From Amycolatopsis sp. EV170708-02-1 (GTDB lineage: Bacteria > Actinomycetota > Actinomycetes > Mycobacteriales > Pseudonocardiaceae), in NCBI RefSeq assembly GCF_022479115.1, contig NZ_CP092497.1, positions 8,308,001 through 8,372,000 of the forward strand: DNA of 64,000 bases, written 5' to 3'. Below the pieces are notes generated by a model, which was not told the DNA's origin, ran no database searches, and saw only the letters and a list, made by a program, of their open reading frames with translations. Shown here piece by piece: positions 45,701 to 55,277 of this stretch (the stretch's first letter is position 1; every line of letters starts with the position of its first letter). The translations under genes and the position numbers were made by a program.

Positions 45701-46780
45701 CCGCAGACCACGACGGGCCGCGAGGTTGCCGATGGAGTCGGAAAGGTCGATCAGGGTGACGCCGACCAGACCCTCTTCGAGGATGATCTGCTCTTCGCGG
45801 GTGACCTCGGCGTCGTCGACGATGATGACGACGTGCGGCTGGTCCGGTGCCGGTGTCGCGTTGCGGGAGAACCGCTGGCGGTCACGGAGTTCCTCGTCGA
45901 GCCACTGCTCGATCTGCGCGAGCGAGCCCGCCATCATCCGCAGCTGGCCGATACCGTCGGCGAGCGCCGGGTGCTGGGCGTGCGGCAGCCACTTCGCCCA
46001 CTCCCACTCCTCCTTGGCGCGGCCGGCCGTGGCGACCGCGATGAGGACGTCGTCGGGGCTGTGGAAGGTGACCAGCTGGGCCAGCATCGCCCGGGTGAGG
46101 CCGCGGGTGAGGCCGCGGTCGCCCTGCATGCTGACCGCGGCGAACCCGCGGAGGGTGATCTGGGTCGGGAGGTCCGGGACGATCGAGTGCGCGCGGACGA
46201 ACCGGCGCAGCGCGAGCGTGGCGATCGGCTCCAGTTCGTCGACCGGGCCGGTCTGCGGCGGCACGAGCCGCGTCGCGAGACGGTGCGAGCTGCGGCCGAC
46301 ACGGAGGTGGAGGAAGTCCTGGTCGTTCTGGCGGCGTTCCCACATGCGGCGGCTCGCGGCCAGCGACCACAGGGTCTGCGGGTCGGGGTGGACCCATTCG
46401 AGAGCGGCGCGCTGGTCGACCATGGCCTCGCGGGCCCTGTCACGCATCTGGCCGAGGTAGCGCAGGTAGTCCTTGCGGTCCTCGTCCATCTCGGCCTTTT
46501 TGGCGCCGCCGCCCTTGCCCGCGCCGCCGGCCATCATGCCGACGGTGCTGAGCACCATCATGCCGCCCATCATCATCATCATGGGATTGCGTCCACCCGT
46601 GGTGAACATGAAGACCATCATCCCGATCGAGGCGACGATCATCACCGCGGGAAGCAGCTTCATGACGATGTTGCCCGGGATGGTGCGGGGCACCTCAGGC
46701 GGCGGTTCGAGATGCACCTCGCCGCCCGGCGGCCGCGGCGCCGCCAGGCGCGGTGACTTCTTGAACTGCAGCGTGCTCAT
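42773..46780 (-). CDS. eccC: Type VII secretion ATPase EccC
   Basis: 1335 residues, ATG 46780 with GAGGGG upstream. Motor of the ESX-4-type system. Two N-terminal membrane helices (IVMKLLPAVMIVASIGMMVFM, then a Met-rich helix), then three FtsK/SpoIIIE ATPase domains: CIGATGSGKSEFLRTLVLGM near 480, IVGGPQSGKSTMLRTLIMSM near 840, FADGESGKTNLLRQITRG near 1130. The third loop is shortened. Single-chain EccC (not split EccCa/EccCb), as in ESX-4. Confidence 0.97.
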   Translation of the reverse strand: MSTLQFKKSPRLAAPRPPGGEVHLEPPPEVPRTIPGNIVMKLLPAVMIVASIGMMVFMFTTGGRNPMMMMMGGMMVLSTVGMMAGGAGKGGGAKKAEMDEDRKDYLRYLGQMRDRAREAMVDQRAALEWVHPDPQTLWSLAASRRMWERRQNDQDFLHLRVGRSSHRLATRLVPPQTGPVDELEPIATLALRRFVRAHSIVPDLPTQITLRGFAAVSMQGDRGLTRGLTRAMLAQLVTFHSPDDVLIAVATAGRAKEEWEWAKWLPHAQHPALADGIGQLRMMAGSLAQIEQWLDEELRDRQRFSRNATPAPDQPHVVIIVDDAEVTREEQIILEEGLVGVTLIDLSDSIGNLAARRGLRLVVEEDRLGARSAGGVEWFGRPDTLSVVEAEALARLLAPYRVGTAAQDAAEEEPLLSNPGLLELLGIPGDPMTFDVQQAWRPRPVRDRYRVPFGVGEYGQPVELDIKEAAMEGMGPHGLCIGATGSGKSEFLRTLVLGMLATHSSSTLNFVLVDFKGGATFLGLDSAPHVSAVITNLADEVTLVDRMKDALAGEMNRRQEALKNGGNFKNVWEYEKARENGADLDPLPALFIVCDEFSELLAAKPDFIDLFVAIGRLGRSLQMHMLLASQRLEEGKLRGLDSHLSYRIGLKTFSAAESRAAIGVPDAFELPSVPGGGYLKYDTSTLVRFKASYVSGPYRPAGIKAAGPVATVVRADKRPQLFVPDFVELPKEPEPQQIEAAPVEEAKSEEAVEPSELDVIVSRLIGQGPPAHEVWLPPLKEPNSLDTLLPNLNPTDDRGLSPVGFFGNGRLQVPMGIVDRPYEQRRDLLWADFSGGAGHGVIVGGPQSGKSTMLRTLIMSMALTHTPEEAQFYALDLGGGTLAGLQGLPHVGGVAVARREPDKARRIVAELTTLLTEREGRFGAMGIDSMNEFRNRKRRGEIKPEEDAFGDAFLIVDNWKALRDDFDELETSITKLATQGLSYGVHVIIAANRWADIRPAIKDMIGTRFELRLGDPSESDIDRRVAVNVPAGRPGRGLTRDKLHLLTGLPRIDGSSNPDDVAAGVADAVAKIKAAWKGRPAPQVRLLPEMVTYDEVLAIDSKRNTKLVPIGVNEEDLQPIYLDFAADSHFYAFADGESGKTNLLRQITRGITERYTTQEAVIILVDYRRTMLGFVGGDQLLGYAVSAAQLDSMVKDVHGSMTRRLPGPDVTQEQLKTRSWWTGPELFIIVDDYDLVATQTSNPLKPLAEFLAQAKDVGLHIVVVRRSGGASRAMFDPILGKLREIAAPGMVMNGSRDEGNLVANVKPSQMPPGRGNLVTRKHGKQLMQVSWIQPD

Positions 46781-46946
46781 CGAAGGACCCCTCTTCAAAC
46801 TCGACGATGGCGGCCACCGTTGGTGCGCGTACGGGTGCGCGAGACAACCTATCGAACGTGGCCGGTGAAATCCGGACAACGCCGAGAACGGCCCCGACCG
46901 GGACCATACGCATGTCGGGAGTGTAGGGCTCCGGCCGCGCCGACGT

Positions 46947-47082
46947 GCGTTTAGCGGCCTAACTGCGATCCGGCCGCCCCGACGCCCGACGTGCGTTTAG
47001 CCCCCTAATCGCGATCCGGCGGTCTGGGGGCACCCAGGTGCCCGGGGCTCGGGCGCGTCACGTTTAGCCCGCTAAAGTCGAC
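46947..47082. repeat. Three palindromic repeats between eccC and eccD
   Basis: 46947-46966 (GCGTTTAGCGGCCTAACTGC), 46993-47012 (GCGTTTAGCCCCCTAATCGC) and 47060-47082 (ACGTTTAGCCCGCTAAAGTCG and two more bases). They lie in the 439 bp divergent region 46781-47219 that holds the promoters of eccC and eccD. Nothing else gene-like is there. Confidence 0.88.
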
Positions 47083-47219
47083 GCGCCGGCAGCCGGTGAG
47101 CGGGGCTCGGAGGTCGCCTCTCCTACTTTTGCCGGTCTTTTTCCGACAGTCGATGATGTGGGCACCCGGGTTCGGTATAGGTTCCCCCGGGAGCAGACTC
47201 TCAGGGCAGGGGGAAGGCA

Positions 47220-48614
47220 GTGGCAACGGGCACGACGGTATTCAGCAGGGTGACGGTGGTCGCGCCACGCACCCGGATCGACGTGGCTTTGCCGGCTGAC
47301 GTCGCGGTGGCGGACCTGCTGCCCATGCTGTTGGAGATGGCGAAGGAGGCGACGCCGGACGGCGGCGCCCGCCACGGCGGCTGGGCACTGGCGAAGCTGG
47401 GCGACGCGCCACTCGACCCGAGCCGGACCCTCGCGTCCCTCGGTGTCGTCGACGGCGAGCTGCTTCAGCTGCGCAAGCGCAACGAGAACCCGCCGCCCCC
47501 GCTGTACGACGACGTCGTCGACGCGATCGCCGAGTCTTCCCCGGACAGCTTCCGGCCGTGGACCAAGGAGACGGCGCGCCGCTTCGGGCACATCGCGGGC
47601 GGCTTGGCGCTGTTCTTCGCGGCCCTCGCGCTCTTCACCAGTGGCTCTTTCTACGGCGGCAACGCACTCGCCGCCGCGATCGCCGGCGGTGTCGGCGCCA
47701 TCGCGTGTGTCGCGATCGGCGCGACCCTGGCCAAGGCCTACAAGGCCGAGGCGACCGGTGTGCTGATCGCCGCGGCGGGCGGTCTGCCGCTGGCGTTCGT
47801 CAGCGGGTTCTACATCGTGCCGGGGCTGTCCCTGTGGGCGAACCTGCTGCTCGCGAGCGCTCTCGTGATCATCGTGGCGGCGGTCTGCATCCTGGTCATC
47901 GGGCACGGGATCACCACCTTCATCGCGGCCGCGACGACGGCCACGATCTCGGCGCTGACGTTCCTGGCCGCGACGCTCATCGACACCCCGATCGCCGGTG
48001 TCGCCGCCGGCGCCACCGCGTTCTCGCTGGCCTGCATCTCGATCCTGCCCCGCGCGACGATCAAGCTCGCGGCCCTCCCGACGCCGCACGTTCCCGGCAG
48101 CGCCGAAGAGCTCAAGGAAGACTCGGGCTTCCCGGACTACCGCGCCATCGAACGCCGCACCGCGGTCGCCCACGAGTACATGACCGGTCTGCTGACCGGT
48201 TGCGGCGCGGCCACGGCGCTGTTCGCGATCATCGCCTCGACGTCGCCGACGATCTTCGGCCCGATCCTCGGCGTGATCGCCACGCTGGTCCTGCTCCTCA
48301 GGGCGCGGGCGTACGCGAACGGCGCGCAGGCCATCGCCCTGCTGACCACCGGCATGGTGTCCGGCGCGGGCATCCTGCTCGGCTGGATGTGGTCGGCGAG
48401 CCCGCTGAACCGCGTTCTGTTCGTGTTCGGCGCGCTGCTGCTGATCGGCGCCGGCGCGCTCGTGGTCGGCGTGATCTTCCCGAACCAGCGCTTCTCGCCG
48501 CCGCTGCGGCGGACCGTGGAGATCTTCGAGGCCGTCTTCATCGCGACGGTGCTGCCGCTCGCTCTCGGCGTCATGGATCTCTACACGACGCTGCGCCACC
48601 TCAACTTCAAGTGA
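47220..48614 (+). CDS. eccD: Type VII secretion membrane channel EccD
   Basis: 464 residues, GTG 47220, GGGGGAAGG upstream. N-terminal ubiquitin-like (YukD) domain, about residues 5-85 (VVAPRTRIDVALPADVAVAD), then 11 membrane helices. Part of the ESX pore. mycP follows 23 bp later. Confidence 0.95.
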   Translation: MATGTTVFSRVTVVAPRTRIDVALPADVAVADLLPMLLEMAKEATPDGGARHGGWALAKLGDAPLDPSRTLASLGVVDGELLQLRKRNENPPPPLYDDVVDAIAESSPDSFRPWTKETARRFGHIAGGLALFFAALALFTSGSFYGGNALAAAIAGGVGAIACVAIGATLAKAYKAEATGVLIAAAGGLPLAFVSGFYIVPGLSLWANLLLASALVIIVAAVCILVIGHGITTFIAAATTATISALTFLAATLIDTPIAGVAAGATAFSLACISILPRATIKLAALPTPHVPGSAEELKEDSGFPDYRAIERRTAVAHEYMTGLLTGCGAATALFAIIASTSPTIFGPILGVIATLVLLLRARAYANGAQAIALLTTGMVSGAGILLGWMWSASPLNRVLFVFGALLLIGAGALVVGVIFPNQRFSPPLRRTVEIFEAVFIATVLPLALGVMDLYTTLRHLNFK

Positions 48615-48637
48615 CGACCCGATCGGATGATGCTCTG

Positions 48638-50292
48638 ATGGCCGTAGCGCGGAAGTCCAGGGGGACGCGCGTCCGCCACCTCGGCCTCGCCGGACGTACC
48701 GGAACGGTGCTGCTGGCGGCCGGTATCGGTGTTCTCTCGCCGGCGTCGGTGGCGCTTCCCGCGTGGGCGCAGCAAAGCAGCGTCGCGCCGGACGCCGGCG
48801 GCTACTACGCGACCCCGCCGCCGGTGGACAAGTCCAAGAAGCCGACCGACGAAGGCAAGCCGGACAAGACCTACGAGAAGAAGACCGAGTGCGTCCAGCG
48901 CAGCAAGCTCGGCGGCGACCAGGTCGACATCAAGAACCGGCCATGGGGTCAGCAGTATCTGCAGATCGAACGGGTGCATCAGCTGATGCGCGGCGCCACC
49001 GGTTCTGTCGGCGCGAACGTCAAGGTCGCGGTGATCGACACCGGCGTCTACCCGCACCCATACTTCAAGAATCCCGTCGAGGCGGGTGGTGACTACGTCG
49101 CGACTCCCGGCGGCGGCAAGGGGCCCGGGCTCGAAGACTGCGACGGCCACGGCACCGAAGTGGCGGGAATCATCGCCGCGAACCCGCCCGACGCGAGCGT
49201 CGGATTCCGAGGGGTCGCGCCGGACGCCACGATCATGTCGATCCGTCAGTCCAGCCAGAACTACGAGGAAGCGGAGAAGAAGCCTGAGCCGCCGCCTTCG
49301 CCGCCGTCTTCCAACTCGGCTCCGCCTCCTTCGTCGAACAATCCTGGTTCTCAGCTGCCGCCGTCCTCCGGGAACGGCACTGGCGGCGGCGCGGCGGACG
49401 GAACGGCGCCGGGGCAGGACAAGGGCGGACGGCAGCAGGAACAGGGCAAGACCGCGGGCACGCTGAAGACGCTCGCGCAGGCCGTGGTCCGGGCCGTCGA
49501 CAAGGGCGCCAACGTGATCAACATGTCGGTCGACAACTGCCGCCCGGCCACCGGAAGCATCACCGAGGGCGAGCAGCAGCTTCAGGCGGCGGTGAACTAC
49601 GCCGTCGATCACGACGTGGTCGTCGTCGCGGCGGCGGGCAACGTCGGCGACAAATGCCCGCAGAACGATCAGCCGGACCCCAAGTCCCCCAAGATGATCG
49701 TCACGCCGCCGTGGTTCGCCGACGATGTCCTTTCGGTCGCGGCGATCGACGACACCGGCGGCGTGGCGGAGTTCAGCGTCCACGGTCCGTGGGTGAGTGT
49801 CGCCGCCCGGGGACCAAGATCATTTCGCTGGACCCGGCCGAGGGATCCAGCAGCCTGGCCAACCTGACCATCGAGGGCAACGGGCAGCCCGGCGAAATCC
49901 AGGGGACGAGCTTCGCCGCCCCGTATGTCGCCGGTGTGGCCGCTCTGGTGCGCGCGAAGTTCCCGGGACTGAAGGCTCGTGACGTGATGACCCGGATCAA
50001 GGAGACGGCACAGCACCCCGCGGCGCCGGGCGGACGGGACAACTTCGTCGGTTTCGGCGTCATCGACCCGATCGCGGCGCTGACGGCGATCGTGCCGTCG
50101 GAGGCGGACAAGGCCAAGCCGGTCCAACTGCCCGCGAACCTGCCGCCCGCGAACGACCGTGACCCCGCCCCCATGATCGTCGCGCTCGCCGGAACCGGCG
50201 GGGGCCTGGTGGCGCTGCTCGTCACGCTGTTCGTGGTGCACTCGGTCCGCCGCAACCGGCCGACCGCCTCACCAGGCCGCAAAACCCCGTAG
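48638..50292 (+). CDS. mycP: Mycosin protease MycP, apparent frameshift
   Basis: Subtilisin-like membrane protease of the ESX complex. ATG 48638; signal peptide (about 1-45). Catalytic Asp in VAVIDTGVY near 130, His in DCDGHGTEVAGII near 168, Ser in IQGTSFAAPYVAG near 425, C-terminal membrane helix (IVALAGTGGGLVALLVTLFV) and basic tail. A Pro/Ser-rich loop (PPPSPPSSNSAPPPSSNNPG) is inserted after the His region. The frame breaks at 49806-49812, where GCCGCCCGGGG needs one more C to read VAAPGTKIIS. Corrected length 551 residues. Confidence 0.88.
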
Positions 50293-50297
50293 CACTT

Positions 50298-50370
50298 GCG
50301 TTTAGCGGGCTAAACGCGATCCGGGCTCGCCTCAGAGCCGCCCAGATCGCGTTTAGCCCGCTAAAGTCGC
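50298..50370. repeat. Two palindromic repeats between mycP and the third substrate module
   Basis: 50298-50317 (GCGTTTAGCGGGCTAAACGC) and 50349-50370 (left arm GCGTTTAGC, right arm GCTAAAGTCGC), 51 bp apart, filling the convergent gap. Confidence 0.9.
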
Positions 50371-50386
50371 TCGGCCCCCTGGGGCT

Positions 50387-51535
50387 CTACTTGGCTGGCT
50401 TGGGCTTCGGAGCGGGCTTCGGCGGGGTCTCGTCCTCGCCGATCACGGGCGGGACGACCTGGCCGGGCTCACCGACCACATCGGACGGCTTCGAGGCGGG
50501 CCGCGTCTTGGACTGGTGAGCCGTCTGGCCACCACCGCCCATACCGCCCATCCCCATCATGGGCGCCATCCCCATCGGCATCATCGCCGAGCCGGCCCCG
50601 GCGACACCCGATCCATGAGCCGGAGCGGCCTGGACGGGCGCGACCTCCGGGATCAGCGCCTGCCCTTGCTCGATCAGCGGTTCCTGCGATCCGGTCTGCC
50701 TGCCTTCGGCCGCGGACGGCGACGTCGATTGGTCGTCGGACGCGGCATCGGAATCGGCCTCGGCGGTGGCCTTCTCCTGGACCGGTGCACCCGGCGCCTC
50801 GGAATCGTCGTGAAGCTTGAATTCGTCCTGCGGGTACCGGTGAGTGATCTCGATACTCCGCGAGCCGGCGTCAGGATCGTCGACGCCGTCACAGAACCGC
50901 GCGAAGCCCTCGAGGACGTTGCGAGCGGCTTCGAAGAGCGCCTTCGCCGACTCCTGCGCCTCCTCCAGCTGGGTTCGCGCCCGCCGGACACCGCCGACCG
51001 GCAGCATCGCGGTCTCGGAGGTCAGTTCCGCCGTGTCGACGAGAACCTCGACGAGGTCGGTCAGGATGCGACGGATCGACAGCACCAGTTCGTCGAGCGA
51101 ACTCGCCAGCGTCGTGAGGGCGTCTTCGACGTCAGAGCCCGCGGCGTGGATGTCCACGATGTACGCGACGAACGCGTCGGCGTCCTTGCCGGACCACCCC
51201 GCGTCGAGGCGCCCGAGGTCCTCGGACAGCTCCTTCGAAACGTTGCCCGCGGTCTTCGCCGCTTTCCGGAGGAGATCCGCCTCGTTCTTCAAGTCCTCCC
51301 AGCGCCCCACCAACGGGGTCAGGTAGGTCTCGACCGGATCGATCAGCCCCAGATGGCCGGACAGCTCCGAGACGAAGGCGAGATGCGGTGCCGCGGCCTC
51401 GACCAGCTCCTCTCCGCCCGAGCCCGTCGCGTTTAGCGGGCTAAACGCGCTCGGGGGCGGCTCCGGTGCGGCCGGGCGGGCGGCCGCCATCGGGTGCGGG
51501 ATGGAATCCGTCGGGTTCTCCGATTCGGCGATCAT
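50387..51535 (-). CDS. Type VII module C, WXG-domain protein
   Basis: 382 residues, ATG 51535. A palindromic repeat near residue 30 encodes SAFSPLNAT. Helical WXG-like domain about 45-220 (RLDAGWSGKDADAFVAYI), charged middle, a Met/Gly tract (SAMMPMGMAPMMGMGGMGGG) near 325, and a Pro/Lys tail. Probably a substrate or structural part of the ESX-4-type system. The stop is downstream of two repeats. Confidence 0.7.
   Translation of the reverse strand: MIAESENPTDSIPHPMAAARPAAPEPPPSAFSPLNATGSGGEELVEAAAPHLAFVSELSGHLGLIDPVETYLTPLVGRWEDLKNEADLLRKAAKTAGNVSKELSEDLGRLDAGWSGKDADAFVAYIVDIHAAGSDVEDALTTLASSLDELVLSIRRILTDLVEVLVDTAELTSETAMLPVGGVRRARTQLEEAQESAKALFEAARNVLEGFARFCDGVDDPDAGSRSIEITHRYPQDEFKLHDDSEAPGAPVQEKATAEADSDAASDDQSTSPSAAEGRQTGSQEPLIEQGQALIPEVAPVQAAPAHGSGVAGAGSAMMPMGMAPMMGMGGMGGGGQTAHQSKTRPASKPSDVVGEPGQVVPPVIGEDETPPKPAPKPKPAK
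51429..51448. repeat. Palindromic repeat in the module C gene
   Basis: GCGTTTAGCGGGCTAAACGC, perfect; gene strand reads SAFSPLNAT in the unstructured N-terminus. Confidence 0.92.
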
Positions 51536-51540
51536 GCGGT

Positions 51541-51855
51541 TCAGAGCTCCACGGCGCGCTTGATCATCTGCGCTGCCTCGTCGTCGTGCCCGGCATGCCG
51601 CGCGGTCACGGTGTGCAGGGCCTCGGACGCCGACCTCAGCGCGGCCGCGCCCTCCACGAGCTGACGCTGGATGGCCTCGGCCGCACGCCGATAAGACGCA
51701 CCGAGGCCCAATTCCTCCCCCAGCGTGCCGTGGGACTCGACGGTGACGCCCTCACCGGTCACCTCCGCGGCCGCCAGGTCGAGCTCTCCGGCGGCCGCGT
51801 CCACCCGCTTCGCATAGTCACCGACGACGCTGCCGTCGATCTTCAGGCCGGCCAC
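51541..51855 (-). CDS. Type VII module C, EspC-like small protein
   Basis: 104 residues from GTG 51855 (GGAGGG five bases before; GTG 51867 possible). Begins VAGLKIDGSVVGDYAKRV, like the small protein at 34512. Five bases from the module C WXG gene. Helical; no clear YxxxD/E. Confidence 0.68.
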   Translation of the reverse strand: MAGLKIDGSVVGDYAKRVDAAAGELDLAAAEVTGEGVTVESHGTLGEELGLGASYRRAAEAIQRQLVEGAAALRSASEALHTVTARHAGHDDEAAQMIKRAVEL

Positions 51856-51923
51856 TGCACCCTCCACTCACCCGATACCGCTCGGGCGTTGAGACGCTCG
51901 CGCCGTCCGGTGGGTTCCCGTGA

Positions 51924-53537
51924 TCAGTTACCCGCCGGAGCCTGCTGCGACTGCGTGGCGACCGAACCGGCCCTGTCGTCGATCGGCACCGTGTCGAAGG
52001 TCCGGAGCACGTCCTGCGTGTTCAGCGAAGCACCGGTGGGCAGGATCCTGACGATGGCCTCGGGCGCCGGAACGCGCTTGTTCAGCCCGATCGAATCCGC
52101 CGTCACGGCGTCGGGGACGCCGTAACGGATCCCGCGATCGGAGATCAGCTGGATCGGCCCCTTGTCGAAGGTCTCCTTGCCGGTCGCCGACTGGACGACG
52201 GCCGCGAAACCGGGCTCCATGTAGAAGCTGTTGATCGGCGCGCCGACCGGACCGGGGGTACCGATCTTGACGCCGGGCGCGGATCCGTCGGCGTTCCTGC
52301 CCTTCGGCAGCTTGTCGTCGACGAACACCGCCGTGTGCCCGTCCCGGCCGGCGCCCTCGCCCGTGATGGACCAGCTCAAGCAGGAGACCCGGGAACCCTG
52401 GGTCGCGTTGAGCACCGTCGGCACGGTCTGCGGGTAGGCGTCGAGCTCGACGACCTGGGAGACACGCGTGAGGTTGCGGATCTTGCCCAGCGGCACGGAC
52501 ATGACCGAAGTGCTGCCGTCGTTCTTCCCGGTCTGCACGATGTCGGCGACCGCGGGGGAAATGGCCTGGATTCCTTCCTTCGTGATGAGGTAGAAGTCCT
52601 TCCGCCCTTCGGCCTGCTCCGTCGAGAAGACGTCGCCGACCTTCATGCCCTCGATCTCGTAGTTGGGGCTCTCGCCCTTGCCCGGGACCTCCGGGAGCTT
52701 CAGCTCCGGCACCTCGGGGATCGCGTCCAGCAGGCCCTGGGAGATACCGCGCGGCTGATCGGACAGCTTCAGCGCGGAACGGACGGCGCTCGCGTCGGGC
52801 TTGATCTCGGCCTTGACGGCGTTCGCGTTCCGGGCGTTGGGATCCGGCGTCTGCCGGTAGATCAGGTACTCGCGGCCGTTGGCGCCCTTGGCCAGCAACG
52901 CCTCGTTCTGGCCGAGTTCACGGTTGCCGAGCTGCTTCACGCCCGCGTAGACGGTCGTCTCCGTCTTCGAGAGATCCGGCTGGGGCACCGTCGGGTCGTA
53001 CATGACCTCGTCGCAGACGCCCCAATCCGGGGAGACGCGCTGGGTGTCCGTCGGCATCAGCTGCGGGCCGTTCGGAATGCCCATGAGCTGGCCGCGGGGA
53101 ATGTTCTTCAGCTGTTCATCCGAAACGACTGTGGGGTTCTTCACTTCGGAGGCCTGCGCGGGCCCGGAAGGCTTGCTCCCCGCCTGCTGCGCCCCTTGTT
53201 TCGACTGCGCGATGATCAGCAGCCGCGCGGAGGCGAGGTTGAAGGTCGGGATCAGTTTCTTCGGGTTCCCGGCGACGACGTACACCGTTCCGGACTGTTC
53301 GCCGATGACGATGTTGCCCGCGTCCGGCACGGAGGGCTTCGGGCTCAGCAGGCCCCAGATGACGAAGACCAGGACGCCCAGCGCGGCCAGCACGACACCC
53401 ACGATGGTGGCCCGCGTGTGTGTGCGCATCGGGTCGTGGAGCATGACGGCGTCGCGACGGACCAGCGCGGATTGCATCCGTCGCAGAACGAACTGATAAG
53501 CCTGAACTTGAGACTTAGTAGTCGGTGTTGATGGCAT
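51924..53537 (-). CDS. eccB: Type VII secretion protein EccB
   Basis: 537 residues, ATG 53537. Short cytosolic N-terminus ([21 protein letters not shown]), one membrane helix (about 43-65), then a large outside domain with repeats and cysteines ([18 protein letters not shown]). Anchors the ESX complex in the periplasm. Divergent from eccE with a 156 bp promoter gap (53538-53693). Confidence 0.95.
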   Translation of the reverse strand: MPSTPTTKSQVQAYQFVLRRMQSALVRRDAVMLHDPMRTHTRATIVGVVLAALGVLVFVIWGLLSPKPSVPDAGNIVIGEQSGTVYVVAGNPKKLIPTFNLASARLLIIAQSKQGAQQAGSKPSGPAQASEVKNPTVVSDEQLKNIPRGQLMGIPNGPQLMPTDTQRVSPDWGVCDEVMYDPTVPQPDLSKTETTVYAGVKQLGNRELGQNEALLAKGANGREYLIYRQTPDPNARNANAVKAEIKPDASAVRSALKLSDQPRGISQGLLDAIPEVPELKLPEVPGKGESPNYEIEGMKVGDVFSTEQAEGRKDFYLITKEGIQAISPAVADIVQTGKNDGSTSVMSVPLGKIRNLTRVSQVVELDAYPQTVPTVLNATQGSRVSCLSWSITGEGAGRDGHTAVFVDDKLPKGRNADGSAPGVKIGTPGPVGAPINSFYMEPGFAAVVQSATGKETFDKGPIQLISDRGIRYGVPDAVTADSIGLNKRVPAPEAIVRILPTGASLNTQDVLRTFDTVPIDDRAGSVATQSQQAPAGN

Positions 53538-53693
53538 TCTCGACCTACAGTCCTCCCCGTCGCGGTACGGTTCCGCAGGATAGCCGTACGGGGACCGTCT
53601 GGTGTGGGGTTTCTACCAACTCCAGCTAGTGTCAAGTTCCTCGGGACCGGCTTTCCGGGTACGCAGCAAGCACGAGGGGAAGAGAAAGCGCGG

Positions 53694-55277
53694 ATGTCCG
53701 TCACCACTCCTCCACGTCCGCCCGGCCCTCCGGGGTCTCAACCTCCTGGTCGTCCGCCGGGGCCGCCGCCAAGGCCCGGCAGACCGGGTGGTCCGGGCGG
53801 CCCGGCCGGAGGCCCGGGAGGTCCCGGTGTTCCTCGCGGTCCCGGGGGCCCAGGCGGCCCTGGAGGTCCTGGCGGACCGCAGGGTCCTGGCGGCCCCGGT
53901 GGCCCGGGAGGCCCCAAGGGACCCGGTGGCCCCGGCGGACCTGGTGGTCCGGGGGGTCCCGGTGGGCCAGGCGGCCCGGGCGGTCCTCCGTCCGGCGGCC
54001 CCGGCCCGCAGTCCGGTCCCCCGCCCGCTCCGGCGGCACGGATCGCCGCTCCCGCGCGGCGCCGGACCGGTGGGATCAACCTCGGCCCGCTCCCCGTGGC
54101 GAACCTGGTCGTGCTCGAACTCGGGCTCGCCATCGGCCTCGTCCTGCTCGCGATCGACATGAAGCTGAAGTACGTCGCGATCGGCGTGCTCGGATTCGCG
54201 ATCATCATCGCGTTCCTGCGCTGGGGTGGCCGCTGGTTCACCCAATGGGCTGGACTCACGATGCGGTACATGTTCCGTTCACACGATCGTGTGGCGAATC
54301 CGCTTCCGCCGAGCAGCATCGAGTCGCTCGCCGCCGAAGAGGACGCCGTCACCGGCCCGGACGACGCCCGCGTGAACCTGCTTCGCCTCGCCGTTCCCGA
54401 TCTCGTCGTCGCGCACGGCGTTGATCACGAACGCCAGCAGGTCGGCATCGCATGGAACGACGGGACGTGGACCGCCGTCCTGCTCGTCGAGCCCGCGCCC
54501 GCGCTGATCACCCAGGCAGGTGGAGCGCCGAGCCTGCCGCTGTCCGCGCTCGCGCCGTGCCTCGAAGACCGCGGTGTGGTCCTCGACTCGATCCAGATGA
54601 TCTGGCACTGCTACCCGGGCAGCGCCGCGCTTCCGTCGGACTCGCCCGCCCTCAGCTCCTACATGGAGGTGCTCGGCCCGCTTCCCGCGGCCGCGCGGCG
54701 TACGACTTGGGTCGCCATCCGGCTCGATCCGCGCCGGTGCCCGGCCGCCATCCGCGAACGTGGCGGCGGTGTCGTCGGTGCGCATCGCGCGCTGATCGGC
54801 GCGCTTTCGCGGGTGCGCAACGCCCTGGAGTCGCAGGGCGTGCCGACCCGCCCGCTCGACCCGGACGAGCTGCTGCGGTCCAGCATTTCGGCCGCGGAAC
54901 TGACCGCGGTCGCCGGTTCGCAGGGGAAGGTCGGCCTGCAGGAACGCTGGACCGGCGTCACCGCGGCCGGCATCGGGCACGCGAGCTACGCGATCACCAG
55001 CTGGCCGAAGGGCAAGATCAGCGGCAGCCTGAACGCGTTGACCAGCGTCCGCGCGCTGTCGGCGACGGTCGCGATGTCGATCTCGCCGTCCGCGGACGAG
55101 GGCAAGATCGGCCTGCGCGGAATCGTTCGCCTGAGCGCGCGTAACCCGCGTGAACTGGACGCGGCCGACCAGCGGCTGCAGGGCGTCTCGGACCGGCTGG
55201 GTGTGACGCTGACGCCGCTGCGCGGCCTGCAGATCTCCGGGTTCTCCGCGACTTTGCCGATCGGAGGCACGGCATGA
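53694..55277 (+). CDS. eccE: Type VII secretion protein EccE with collagen-like N-terminus
   Basis: 527 residues, ATG 53694 (an upstream in-frame start at 53604 is less likely). Residues about 10-105 are Gly-Pro-Gly-type triplets, a collagen-like tract. Then two membrane helices ([20 protein letters not shown] and [18 protein letters not shown]) and a cytosolic EccE domain. EccE is missing from mycobacterial ESX-4 as usually drawn, so its presence here is notable. Overlaps the next gene (ATGA). Confidence 0.85.
   Translation: MSVTTPPRPPGPPGSQPPGRPPGPPPRPGRPGGPGGPAGGPGGPGVPRGPGGPGGPGGPGGPQGPGGPGGPGGPKGPGGPGGPGGPGGPGGPGGPGGPPSGGPGPQSGPPPAPAARIAAPARRRTGGINLGPLPVANLVVLELGLAIGLVLLAIDMKLKYVAIGVLGFAIIIAFLRWGGRWFTQWAGLTMRYMFRSHDRVANPLPPSSIESLAAEEDAVTGPDDARVNLLRLAVPDLVVAHGVDHERQQVGIAWNDGTWTAVLLVEPAPALITQAGGAPSLPLSALAPCLEDRGVVLDSIQMIWHCYPGSAALPSDSPALSSYMEVLGPLPAAARRTTWVAIRLDPRRCPAAIRERGGGVVGAHRALIGALSRVRNALESQGVPTRPLDPDELLRSSISAAELTAVAGSQGKVGLQERWTGVTAAGIGHASYAITSWPKGKISGSLNALTSVRALSATVAMSISPSADEGKIGLRGIVRLSARNPRELDAADQRLQGVSDRLGVTLTPLRGLQISGFSATLPIGGTA

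Noticed and set aside
53604..53693. Earlier start of EccE adding 30 residues ([16 protein letters not shown]...)
   Set aside because: The ATG at 53694 is followed by the typical hydrophilic start; the upstream stretch overlaps the divergent promoter region and has no ribosome site.
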